The position numbers were made by a program, and so were the translations under genes. From Candidatus Poseidoniaceae archaeon (lineage in GTDB: Archaea; Thermoplasmatota; Poseidoniia; Poseidoniales; Poseidoniaceae), in the NCBI GenBank assembly GCA_938075675.1, contig CALJHE010000003.1:1-51737 (forward strand): a DNA stretch of 51,737 nt. Direction: 5' to 3'. The notes below the pieces were generated by a model. The model worked only from the letters and a program-made list of their open reading frames with translations. It did not search any database and was not told where the DNA came from. Positions 41,188 through 49,053 of this stretch are shown in pieces (the first letter of the stretch is position 1; the number at the start of each line of letters is the position of its first letter).

Positions 41188-41868
41188 ATGGGCATCGAGT
41201 TGGTTCTGTTGCTGGTAGACCAAACCTCGCTTGAACTGCTGCTTCAAAAACCTTGGAATGAACTGTACAACGGTATGGAGGGCGGTGTTTTTCGTGACGA
41301 ACGCCCATCATCCGACCATCGACTCAAGCGCTCGTTCGATATCGATTGTGAGGCAGAACTGTTGGACTGGATGGACAGTACCAAGAAGAAAAGCGATGAA
41401 CCAGTCGTCCAAGTTCTCAAAGAGTTGGATGACGGTTGTGAAGGCCTTCTCCATCTCATGAACTGGGCAAGTCCCGGGGCTTGGGAAGTTTGGGAAGGTC
41501 GAGCCTTTCTCTATCTTGATGTCGCACTCAATCGCGTCATTGAGAGCAGCGAAGACCTGTATTCTGAATCCACTTGGGACGATGTGCGCTCACGGCTCAC
41601 AGGAATTCCTGAGGACGAGTTTGCCGAATCAGTATGCATGGATTGGATGGAACGGAGAAAGGTACTTGGAGAAACCCTTGACGAAAAGGAAGACCCGAAA
41701 ATAGTTCCAACCTATGAGGCTCACGATCGTGCAACACGACTGCTCATTCATGCCCTCTCTGTACTCAGTTCCAATTCACATTTGGTCGGCGTTCTTGGGC
41801 GTGAGCATCTCAAGGCTGAACTTTGGGGTCATGGCGATTGGAATCTCAAGCACTACCTGCATGGTTAG
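41188..41868 (+). CDS. Unknown acidic soluble protein
   Basis: A 226-residue protein that I do not recognise. It is acidic and mostly helical by pattern, with many Trp residues in the middle and end (MNWASPGAWEVWEGRAFLYLDVAL, split here, and ELWGHGDWNLKHYLHG). There is no signal peptide, membrane helix or catalytic motif. It lies divergent from the DRG gene and 39 bases before grpE on the same strand, so it may belong to the same transcript. ATG 41188 is the first Met of the frame. Confidence 0.6.
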   Translation: MGIELVLLLVDQTSLELLLQKPWNELYNGMEGGVFRDERPSSDHRLKRSFDIDCEAELLDWMDSTKKKSDEPVVQVLKELDDGCEGLLHLMNWASPGAWEVWEGRAFLYLDVALNRVIESSEDLYSESTWDDVRSRLTGIPEDEFAESVCMDWMERRKVLGETLDEKEDPKIVPTYEAHDRATRLLIHALSVLSSNSHLVGVLGREHLKAELWGHGDWNLKHYLHG

Positions 41869-41907
41869 TCGTGGGGTTCAAAGACCACTTCGAAGACGCG
41901 GGTTACA

Positions 41908-42486
41908 ATGAGCGAAGAGACACCGCCGGTTGACCCGGATGATTCCGTGGTAGATGCTGATGACAATGTTCCCGTTCTCGAAGAAGGAATGGAAACAATT
42001 GACTTGGCTGATTCGATTGAAATAGAGGTCGTTGACCCTCTGGAAGAAGCCAATCTCCGTGCTGAAAAGGCTGAAAAAGAAATCGCATACAAGGATGCTG
42101 AAATTCAGAATGTTCGTAAGCGATTGATGGCTGAAAAAGCAGAATTGATTCAGTACAGTGGCATGGGTCTTGCCCGAAGAATGCTCACTGTCCTTGGAGA
42201 TGTTGACCGAGCGATTGCTAACTTGGATGACGAGGACACCTCTGCAGTTGCCCAAGGCCTACGCTTGTTGAGAAACAAAATGTGGCATGAACTTGCTGCG
42301 GATGGTGTTGTTGCTATCGAGGCAAAAGAGCAACCTTTCGATCCGGCGAAGATGGAAGCCATCACGACAATTCCCGCATCAGATGCCTTTCCAGCTGGCA
42401 AAGTTGTCGATGTACTTGAAGCAGGTTACATGTACAAGCAAAGGGTTCTGATGGCTGCACGTGTCGTCGTGGCCTCAGACGAATGA
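41908..42486 (+). CDS. grpE: Nucleotide exchange factor GrpE
   Basis: A 192-residue GrpE, the exchange factor of Hsp70 (DnaK). An acidic disordered start of about 45 residues precedes a long coiled coil (EEANLRAEKAEKEIAYKDAEIQNVRKRLMAEK), a four-helix region (ARRMLTVLGDVDRAI), and the C-terminal beta wing QPFDPAKMEAITTIPAS, then GKVVDVLEAGYMYKQRVLMAARVVVA, in which the P-x-x-x-E-A-I and G-Y-x-x-x-x-R-V-L-R-x-A-x-V elements are diagnostic. Neither dnaK nor dnaJ is in the window, so this copy is apart from its partners or they lie elsewhere. Confidence 0.94.
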   Translation: MSEETPPVDPDDSVVDADDNVPVLEEGMETIDLADSIEIEVVDPLEEANLRAEKAEKEIAYKDAEIQNVRKRLMAEKAELIQYSGMGLARRMLTVLGDVDRAIANLDDEDTSAVAQGLRLLRNKMWHELAADGVVAIEAKEQPFDPAKMEAITTIPASDAFPAGKVVDVLEAGYMYKQRVLMAARVVVASDE

Positions 42487-42525
42487 CGGCGTAAGGTTCT
42501 TGTTTCGTTGGGTATTCTCGCAATC

Positions 42526-42771
42526 ATGAAGAAACTCGCAGGCAAAGTCGCCGGCAAAGCAGGGCAAGCCGCAAAGAGTGCTGCTAAATCTGCTGCTGAA
42601 AGTGCTAAGAGACAAGTTATCGATGAGGTGACTCGTCCGATGAAAGACAAGGCGAAAGAGAAGATTTCTGAGGCTGCAGATGGCTTGAAGGCGAAGGCAC
42701 AGGAAAAGATTCAAGCTGCTGCTAAAGAGCAGATGAAGAAGGAAGTCAAGAAAAAACTCTTCCGTAAGTAA
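42526..42771 (+). CDS. Small Lys/Ala-rich amphipathic helix protein
   Basis: An 81-residue protein consisting almost entirely of Ala, Lys, Glu, Gln and Ser in repeating 11-residue-like blocks (GKAGQAAKSAAKSAAESAKR, AKEKISEAADGLKAKAQEK). It should form long amphipathic helices like LEA or YtxH-type proteins, which cover membranes or protect proteins. ATG 42526 begins the protein; a TTG at 42508 would add six residues. It follows grpE by 39 bases, which fits a stress role, but this is inference. Its stop is followed directly by the nadM stop on the other strand. Confidence 0.6.
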   Translation: MKKLAGKVAGKAGQAAKSAAKSAAESAKRQVIDEVTRPMKDKAKEKISEAADGLKAKAQEKIQAAAKEQMKKEVKKKLFRK

Positions 42772-43323
42772 TCATCCAGCGTGAACGCCAGTTTCAAACG
42801 TCGATAAGCGAAACAGTCCATCGTTTTCGATAAGCCATTCGATGACGCTGTGTGGTATACTTGCTTTGAGGACTTCTCGAACTGCATCATCATCATAGAC
42901 TGTTGAAAGCATTTTCGCAGTCTGCCGAATGCGCCAACCTTCAAGCCGTTCACGCTCATTCATCTCTACTACTGAAACCATGAAGTTCGAGTCTTGATAC
43001 AAACTTGCAGTCGCTTCGTCAGTCGTTACTAAAATGCCAACACCGTGTGTTTTACTCGCATGCTCGACCCAATTCGGTGGGTCATTGATGTCGTCAATGG
43101 AAACGATGTTGCAGGCAATTCCCTGAGCATCAGCCCACGCTTGAATCATTGCATGTCGTTCCTCAGAAGTCCATGGATTATTCGGCTCCCATTCTGCTTG
43201 CTTCGAGCCAATTGCTACAACCAATTCATCGTTGCTTGACAGCATCTCATGTGCTTTCGATACCAAGTGTGCATGGCCCTTGTGAAAGGGTTGGAAACGA
43301 CCGAGTACGATGTATGCGGTCAT
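42772..43323 (-). CDS. nadM: Nicotinamide-nucleotide adenylyltransferase, archaeal NadM type
   Basis: A 183-residue nucleotidyltransferase that joins NMN and ATP to NAD. The N-terminal LGRFQPFHKGHAHLVSKA is the (H/T)xGH signature of the superfamily in its archaeal NadM form, followed by VVAIGSKQAEWEPNNPWTSEERHAMI, which is the G-S-x-Q...N-P-F-T-x-x-E-R element. The C-terminal S-G-T-x-I-R-x motif expected in NadM is reduced to LEGWRIRQ, keeping only the Ile-Arg end. Its start lies close downstream of the class V aminotransferase stop (9 bases), so the two are probably cotranscribed. Confidence 0.82.
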   Translation of the reverse strand: MTAYIVLGRFQPFHKGHAHLVSKAHEMLSSNDELVVAIGSKQAEWEPNNPWTSEERHAMIQAWADAQGIACNIVSIDDINDPPNWVEHASKTHGVGILVTTDEATASLYQDSNFMVSVVEMNERERLEGWRIRQTAKMLSTVYDDDAVREVLKASIPHSVIEWLIENDGLFRLSTFETGVHAG

Positions 43324-43332
43324 TCTCATCCC

Positions 43333-44517
43333 TCAAGCGAAGTACGACTCAACATCGAGTTGAGGGAGTTCAACATTAAACGTCGCAAAGCATTGAATCA
43401 TCCGTTTGCAGCCTTCAACCATTTCTGCGACGGGCGTTTCCCCCATCGATCCAACACGGAACATTTTGCCTTTGAGGTGGTCTTGGCCTCCTATAACTTG
43501 CGTGTTGAAATCTTCCTTGAGCCGTGTTCTCCATGCATCGTTAATTCCTTCAGGGTACAAAATCGCAGTCACCGTATCGCTGCGTTGTTCGGCGTCTGCG
43601 AGCAGTTCGAATCCAAGGTCAGTGAACAGGTTTCTTACGCCATTTGCCATGGTTTGACACCGTTTCCAACGACCTTCATTTGTCTCGACTTTGAGAACGT
43701 CAAGAGCGGCTCCCCAACCCATTGCTAGATTGATTGCAGGAGTCCATGGGGTTTGGTCGTCGTCACCTTTTTTCAGTGCTGAGACCATGTCGAAGTAATA
43801 ATTCGGATTTGAGTCACCCTGTTCTCGGATTGCATGAACCCGTTCGATGAAGTGAGAGTTTACTGCGATGGCTGCGATTCCCGAAGGCCCTGCTGTGCAT
43901 TTTTGAGCCCCAGTGACGACGGCTTCAGCCTTCCATTCCTCTGGGTGGACTGCTGTTCCACCAACCGAGGTGATTCCATCAAGAATAAACGAAGTGTTGT
44001 GTCGGGCGCACATCTCTGCAATAGCTGCTGCATCTTGCGTGATTCCAGTGCTTGTCTCGTTGTGGCAAATGAGCAGCGATTCATAGCAACCCCGTTCCAG
44101 TTGTTGCTCCAGTTCGTACAGGTCGAATGCACGGCCCCATTCATACTTGAGGTGTTTCACATTACAGAATCGCTTGCACATCTCAGCGACCCGCTCACCA
44201 AACTTTCCATTGGTCGGCACGAGTACGAGGTCATTACTCCGGAAGCGGTTTGCAATCACCATCTCCATGGCTGCCGTTCCGCTACCAGACACCACGATGA
44301 CCTTGTAATCATCGTCTCCTGCCCATGACTGGATACCTCGTACCGGTTCGGATGGTGCAAGATTGAATGCGTGTCGAAGACCTGAGTTTAGACGAGCCAT
44401 GACATCTCGAAATTCAGTTCCTCGGGCTGTCATTACGGGTGTTGCAAGTGCTTGTAGACATTCATCTCCCATTCGGACAGGCCCGGGGACAAGGAAACAA
44501 TCATTGTTGATGTCCAT
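43333..44517 (-). CDS. Class V aminotransferase (alanine-glyoxylate / serine-pyruvate type)
   Basis: A 394-residue PLP enzyme. FLVPGPVRMGDECLQALA and PVMTARGTEFRDVM at the start are typical of alanine-glyoxylate and phosphoserine-like class V transaminases. VVSGSGTAAMEMVI is the cofactor loop, LICHNETSTGITQD the substrate loop, FILDGITSVGGTAVH holds the cofactor Asp, and VTGAQKCTAGPSGIA the PLP Lys. The end FRVGSMGETPVAEM has the Arg that binds carboxylate. ATG 44517 is preferred because the family starts there; upstream residues look non-coding. It is divergent from pdxT. A purine- or serine-linked role is possible but not shown. Confidence 0.87.
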   Translation of the reverse strand: MDINNDCFLVPGPVRMGDECLQALATPVMTARGTEFRDVMARLNSGLRHAFNLAPSEPVRGIQSWAGDDDYKVIVVSGSGTAAMEMVIANRFRSNDLVLVPTNGKFGERVAEMCKRFCNVKHLKYEWGRAFDLYELEQQLERGCYESLLICHNETSTGITQDAAAIAEMCARHNTSFILDGITSVGGTAVHPEEWKAEAVVTGAQKCTAGPSGIAAIAVNSHFIERVHAIREQGDSNPNYYFDMVSALKKGDDDQTPWTPAINLAMGWGAALDVLKVETNEGRWKRCQTMANGVRNLFTDLGFELLADAEQRSDTVTAILYPEGINDAWRTRLKEDFNTQVIGGQDHLKGKMFRVGSMGETPVAEMVEGCKRMIQCFATFNVELPQLDVESYFA

Positions 44518-44633
44518 GGTTATCGCAACGGCTGGAGGCTTTTCAATTCGGTGGGTACAACATCTGCTCGCATGCAGTTCTTTCAACCGAATCTTGTCGT
44601 TGAACTCTTAGGGAAGGGCTCCTACCGTAAGTC

Positions 44634-45320
44634 ATGGTGAGGGTTGGTCTAGCGATGCTTCAGGGCGCTCGGTATGAGCATGCTGAAGCAATCAAAGCAG
44701 CATCTCTTCAACTGGGAGTGGAAGTTGAAATCATTCACCTCAAAATGGGTAAGCAAGTAAACGCTGAACTCGATTGTTTGATTTTGCCAGGTGGTGAATC
44801 AACTGCAATGCGAAAGGCAAGTCAAAGTGAATCTCTCCTTGAAGCGATTTATGCTTGGATGAGTGAGCACCCAACACGCCCTGTTCTTGGGACATGTGCC
44901 GGTGCTATTTTGCTTGCACAACCCGATTCCACCCATGAACCGTTCATTCGTACAGGAATCTCTCGAAACGCTTGGGGTCGTCAACGTGATTCTTTTGAGG
45001 CCATGTTGGAAGTGCGCTTGGAGGTGCCAGTTGGTAAAGATGTAGAGTTGAGTGCTGACGAACGTAATCAATTCAACCATCAGCCGCTACCGGTCCAACC
45101 ATCAGGCTCTGAATCTTCTGCTCAACAATTTCATGGCGTGTTCATTCGAGCACCGCGTTTTGAACAATCCAGCATCAAGTGTAATCCAATCGTATCCCTT
45201 GGGGAGGAAACCGTTGGTGTTCTGGACGGTGCACGGCTTGCTTTGACGTTCCATCCTGAGCTTACCGGTGATTACCGCTTTCATCGATGGCTGCTCCATC
45301 GTGCAAGCAATGCGGATTAG
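44634..45320 (+). CDS. pdxT: Pyridoxal 5'-phosphate synthase glutaminase subunit PdxT
   Basis: A 228-residue class I glutaminase that supplies ammonia to PdxS for de novo pyridoxal phosphate. Matching features are VGLAMLQGARYEHAEAI at the start, LILPGGESTAMRK (Gly-Gly-Glu-Ser at 53-56), VLGTCAGAILLA with nucleophile Cys88, NAWGRQRDSFEA, FHGVFIRAPRFE and LTFHPELTGDYRFHRW with His207 and Glu209. About 30 residues longer than the bacterial norm, due to an insert near residue 150. PdxS is not in the window. The product would serve the several PLP enzymes encoded around it. Confidence 0.94.
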   Translation: MVRVGLAMLQGARYEHAEAIKAASLQLGVEVEIIHLKMGKQVNAELDCLILPGGESTAMRKASQSESLLEAIYAWMSEHPTRPVLGTCAGAILLAQPDSTHEPFIRTGISRNAWGRQRDSFEAMLEVRLEVPVGKDVELSADERNQFNHQPLPVQPSGSESSAQQFHGVFIRAPRFEQSSIKCNPIVSLGEETVGVLDGARLALTFHPELTGDYRFHRWLLHRASNAD

Positions 45321-45358
45321 GTTTGTCAAAGCGAGAGTTTGAAACCATCGGAGTTCTC

Positions 45359-45363
45359 GGAGG
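45359..45363 (+). promoter_or_regulatory. Ribosome binding site deciding the radical SAM gene start
   Basis: GGAGG at 45359-45363 lies 10 bases before ATG 45374. It supports that start over the upstream in-frame ATG at 45287, which would overlap the end of pdxT by 34 bases. Confidence 0.55.
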
Positions 45364-45373
45364 TTTGAGTTCA

Positions 45374-46459
45374 ATGACCGTCTCTTTGCCAATGGCGACT
45401 GAAATCCTCCCCGCTGAAGACGGCGAGGCTGAAGGTTGTGTCCAGTGCCAACGAGGTAGCAAATTGGTTTTGTTCGTCACCGGAAAATGCCACTGGGGGT
45501 GTGATTATTGTCCCCTCTCAGACAATCGCAGAGAATCACCGGACATGTTTGCAAATGAGCGTCGGTGCTCAACATGGGATGAAGTCATCGAAGAAGGCCA
45601 TGCCATGAGGGCTACCGGTACTGGGATTACCGGTGGTGATCCGATGTTGGACATGGAGAAATCCTTGGAAGCAGTTCGTCAATTGAAGTCTGCTTTTGGC
45701 CCAGAGCACCACATACATCTCTACACATCGATTCCTTTCCAAGTTGAACGAGCGGCTGACTTTGGAGAGGCTGGCTTGGATGAAATTCGTTTCCATCTTC
45801 TTGACGGGACACTTTCCAAGTACCTTCCAGTTATTCAGGCATGTGCTGATGCTGGAATTTATGTTGGCATTGAGTTACCCTGTGAGCCTGACAAAGAAGA
45901 GCAACTTTTTTCGCTTCTGGAAGCACTTCACACTTCCCCAGTCCAATTTCTCAACCTTAACGAATTGGAAATTACGGTCGGAAATCAAGAGAACATGGAT
46001 GTTCGTGGTTTCAACCTCAGTGGAGGAATAACTGCAGCCGCAGAGGGTTCTGCTGACCTTGCACTGCGGCTTAAAGAAGCATCTACTGAACTTGACTTCC
46101 ATCTCAAGTTTTGTTCCGCTCGGTACAAAGATGCCGGGCAACTTCGTGCACGTTTCAAACGCAGAGGACAAGCCAACCTTCGACCATATGAGGTGTTGAG
46201 CGATGATGATACCATTGTTTTTGGAGCGATTCCAACTTCACTTGAGGACGCTCAAGACGACATTGAAGAATTGCGTCAAGAACTTGGAATTGCTGATGGA
46301 TGGATTCGATATGATGCTCAACATCGACGGATAGAACTCCCGCTCTCATTAGCAGAAGAATTGGCAGATGCGGTATCCGTTCCAGTTCATTTGGTGGAAG
46401 TCCACCCGACTCATGACCGCCTTGAAGTTGGCATGGTCCATCTGAACACTCACCGCTGA
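45374..46459 (+). CDS. Radical SAM protein of unknown function
   Basis: A 361-residue radical SAM enzyme. The cluster motif CHWGCDYCPL (Cys39, Cys43, Cys46, a CX3CX2C) follows strand KLVLFVTGK; GITGGDPML is the SAM-binding GGE-like motif, and later strands (HHIHLYTS, DEIRFHLL, IYVGIELPC) complete the barrel. A CxxC at 22-25 precedes the core. The pattern resembles archaeal PflA-like oxidoreductases whose substrates are unknown. The frame also runs upstream to 45287, but a GGAGG site favours 45374. It follows pdxT by 53 bases and precedes tRNA-Val. Confidence 0.82.
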   Translation: MTVSLPMATEILPAEDGEAEGCVQCQRGSKLVLFVTGKCHWGCDYCPLSDNRRESPDMFANERRCSTWDEVIEEGHAMRATGTGITGGDPMLDMEKSLEAVRQLKSAFGPEHHIHLYTSIPFQVERAADFGEAGLDEIRFHLLDGTLSKYLPVIQACADAGIYVGIELPCEPDKEEQLFSLLEALHTSPVQFLNLNELEITVGNQENMDVRGFNLSGGITAAAEGSADLALRLKEASTELDFHLKFCSARYKDAGQLRARFKRRGQANLRPYEVLSDDDTIVFGAIPTSLEDAQDDIEELRQELGIADGWIRYDAQHRRIELPLSLAEELADAVSVPVHLVEVHPTHDRLEVGMVHLNTHR

Positions 46460-46510
46460 AACCGTCAACGGGAGACTTATAGCAACGAGTCTTCACGACC
46501 GACTACCTTA

Positions 46511-46583
46511 GGGCTCGTGGTCTAGGGGTTATGATGTCGCCTTCACATGGCGAAGATCGAGAGTTCGATTCTCTCCGAGCCCA
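46511..46583 (+). tRNA. tRNA-Val (anticodon CAC)
   Basis: A 73-base cloverleaf: acceptor GGGCTCG with CGAGCCC, anticodon stem TCGCC/GGCGA around TTCACAT (anticodon CAC, reads GTG), T stem GAGAG/CTCTC around TTCGATT, discriminator A. No CCA is encoded and there is no intron. Confidence 0.95.
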
Positions 46584-46718
46584 CTCCTCCAACTGTATCG
46601 ACGCCAAATCAACCCTCTTGATGATTCGATGAACTCTCTGTCGGTGTTTACGAACTCCATACATCTCCATGGGCATAGCCCCGCTACCTTGAATAAGCAA
46701 TTTGGCACATCGCCAAAT

Positions 46719-48239
46719 ATGGGCGCTCTCTCCGCAGTGAAAGAGTACACCTTCGGCATACCCGGTGCCGTACTGGCAACACTCAAGCAAGCCGATTTCG
46801 GGGTTTTCAAGCAGGCAGAAACCTGGAAAGCATTTGTTATTGCTGCTCTCATGTTTGTTACCATTTCATTCGCAGCATTATCGATGTTTGACAGTATGGA
46901 TGAGATTTTTGAATCGGATGCTGAACCTATTCCAATCCCAAATCTCGTTTTTGAATCACTGAACCGAACCGGTATTGAATCGGTTGTAGCCAACGAGACC
47001 GGCTGGATAAATCTGAGCGATCACCGAGGGGACATCATTATCCTTGATTTCATGGCTCACGATTGCAGCAACTGTCACAAGGTACAAGAGCACATTGAAG
47101 AGAACATGGCTTATTGGATGGAAATGGCTAACGCCTCAGGAAAAAACCTCTCGATTTTTGGCTATGGTGCTTGGTACGAAGAACCACTAGAGTACCTCAA
47201 TGAAACCTCTGGAGGATATCACGTCCCAGCCTATCCAACAGGTTTGGGAAGCCTGAATGCAGCACAAATTACAAACAATTCAACAACTGACCCTGTCCGC
47301 CTTTTCACCACGGGTGGAACCGGTCAAATTCCAATCGTAATGGTACTTGATTCAGAGGGCTATATCATCGCAAAACAAGCAACGGGTACACCCAAAGACA
47401 AATGGTCGAAATTTGACGGAACCCTCGAAAAGGCGCTCACTGGAACAATTGAAGATACCATGGATTCACGCATTGCGTGGGAAGAACCAGGTACATCCTA
47501 TGTTGCTGTTTTCGTTCTCGGTATGGTGCTCTCGATTCTCGTGTACTTCTCTCCATGTGCTTTCCCAGTTTTACCAGGCTTCATATCCTATTATCTTTCA
47601 TTGGGGGCGCGAGAGGATGAACTGATTGCCGAGGGGAAGTTGAAAACCAAAATGCCGTCTTCATGGGTCATCGGTTTGCTGTCTGGAGTTGGAATGTGGA
47701 CTTTCTTTGCCATCATAGGAATTCTTGCCATTGTTATGGGTGAAGCCTTTGCCGCCTCAGGTTTGATTCATTGGATTGCAATTTTCATTGCTGTACTTTT
47801 GATCGTATTGGGCTGCATGATGTTGATTGGAATCACATCCAAGTTGATGGGCTTTGTTGATAATTTCGTGCGCAAATACAGTACCACTGAAGCTGACGAA
47901 ACCTTCACTCCTCGCAGAAACATGTATCTCTATGGATTTGGATATGCTGCGGCATCCATCGATTGTACCGCCGCAGCAGTTCTGCCTTTCGTCCTCTACT
48001 TGAGCACGCTTGGTAGCTCGGCCATTGGTGTTGGAATTGGCGGCTTGATGCTGGGCTTGTTGGTGCTCATGATCTTCGTCACCGTTACGGTCGGTATGGG
48101 GCGCCAAGTAATGATTAATTTCTTACGTCGCTCAACAGGTATGATCAAAATGGTCGGCTCGTGGATGATGATTATGGCAGGAATCAGCCTTACCTTGTAT
48201 CTCACAAATTCCCCTGTGGTTAGTCTTGTATTCGGTTAA
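46719..48239 (+). CDS. Thioredoxin-like / DsbD-CcdA fusion membrane protein
   Basis: A 506-residue protein. One N-terminal helix (about residues 38-56) leads to an extracytoplasmic thioredoxin-like domain with FMAHDCSNCHKVQEH (Cys116, Cys119). From about residue 265 it has six to eight helices in the CcdA/DsbD pattern, with YFSPCAFPVLPGFISYYL and SIDCTAAAVLPFVLYL, the paired cysteines that carry electrons across the membrane. It likely passes reducing power from the cytoplasm to exported thiols or to cytochrome c maturation. A longer start at 46629 is possible but looks less natural. It follows tRNA-Val. Confidence 0.85.
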   Translation: MGALSAVKEYTFGIPGAVLATLKQADFGVFKQAETWKAFVIAALMFVTISFAALSMFDSMDEIFESDAEPIPIPNLVFESLNRTGIESVVANETGWINLSDHRGDIIILDFMAHDCSNCHKVQEHIEENMAYWMEMANASGKNLSIFGYGAWYEEPLEYLNETSGGYHVPAYPTGLGSLNAAQITNNSTTDPVRLFTTGGTGQIPIVMVLDSEGYIIAKQATGTPKDKWSKFDGTLEKALTGTIEDTMDSRIAWEEPGTSYVAVFVLGMVLSILVYFSPCAFPVLPGFISYYLSLGAREDELIAEGKLKTKMPSSWVIGLLSGVGMWTFFAIIGILAIVMGEAFAASGLIHWIAIFIAVLLIVLGCMMLIGITSKLMGFVDNFVRKYSTTEADETFTPRRNMYLYGFGYAAASIDCTAAAVLPFVLYLSTLGSSAIGVGIGGLMLGLLVLMIFVTVTVGMGRQVMINFLRRSTGMIKMVGSWMMIMAGISLTLYLTNSPVVSLVFG

Positions 48240-48994
48240 TCTGCGAGCATGAGTTCATCGAACTGTTTGTCGACATCCTCAGTTTTCAAGCGTTCAAGGT
48301 TTGGCTTCATCCAGTAAACCCATCCAAGCGCTGTGAGCACTAATGCTGTTACAACATCCCAGATATAGTGCTGCTTAATCACCATCGTTGACAACACAAG
48401 AAGAACCCACATGACAAGTAATGCGGCATGAAGTGCTCGACGTTTGGTAGTGGTTGATGGATACCAATATCGAAGAATAAGTACGACTTGGGTGCTTTGA
48501 ACAATGTGCAAAGATGGCCAAGAATTCCAGGGCTCATCAGCATCATGCAAAAAATCGTACCATGGCTCCCAGTTTGTTCCTTCAACTCCAACGATAAGGT
48601 GTCTCAAATCAATTTCAACGGGCAAGAGAATGAAAACAAGATTCACCCACCAACATGTAATGAGCATCATTTGATGAAAGATGAGATTTTGCTTCCACAT
48701 TGTTTCGTTTGCACTACCAAGCCATGCTGCTGCGGGATAGTAGAGGTACAATGTGAGGTATGGTAAAATCATCCACGCAATAAAGGGCATGTCAATATCG
48801 AGTTGGATTGTAGGGTCAAAAGCAACCAAATCACGATGGTTTGCCAGCCGATTAACGGCGGTGTAAGGGAGTGCTGCGAAAAACGTCAAACCGACGAGAA
48901 TGGCGTACGTTATTCGCCTTCCTCCTAAAGTGTGGCGGTTCTGCCAGTGCGGTCTCCATACCTTCCAAGGAAGAGACCCCCATGTAAGGCGCAT
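48236..48994 (-). CDS. PAP2-superfamily membrane protein
   Basis: A 252-residue polytopic protein with five or six helices. PNSWPSLHIVQS-like sequence (WNSWPSLHIVQST) and KQHYIWDVVTALVL give the P-S-L-H and H-x-x-x-D signatures of PAP2 phosphatases and inositol-phosphoceramide-synthase-like enzymes. The first basic 28 residues are cytoplasmic. Like the longer protein encoded at 11449-12882, it probably acts on lipid phosphate head groups, but substrate is unknown. It converges on the thioredoxin/DsbD-like gene, with the last 4 bases of the two overlapping. Confidence 0.82.
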   Translation of the reverse strand: MRLTWGSLPWKVWRPHWQNRHTLGGRRITYAILVGLTFFAALPYTAVNRLANHRDLVAFDPTIQLDIDMPFIAWMILPYLTLYLYYPAAAWLGSANETMWKQNLIFHQMMLITCWWVNLVFILLPVEIDLRHLIVGVEGTNWEPWYDFLHDADEPWNSWPSLHIVQSTQVVLILRYWYPSTTTKRRALHAALLVMWVLLVLSTMVIKQHYIWDVVTALVLTALGWVYWMKPNLERLKTEDVDKQFDELMLAD

Positions 48995-49053
48995 GAGGTT
49001 TGCTGCACGAAGCCGAAAATAAATCTATTTCCATTTCAACCGCTGATGCTGTG

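Noticed and set aside
45287-45373. A longer radical SAM start with an extra CKQC motif
   Set aside because: This stretch overlaps the end of pdxT and then looks like leader sequence; a GGAGG site points to the start at 45374.
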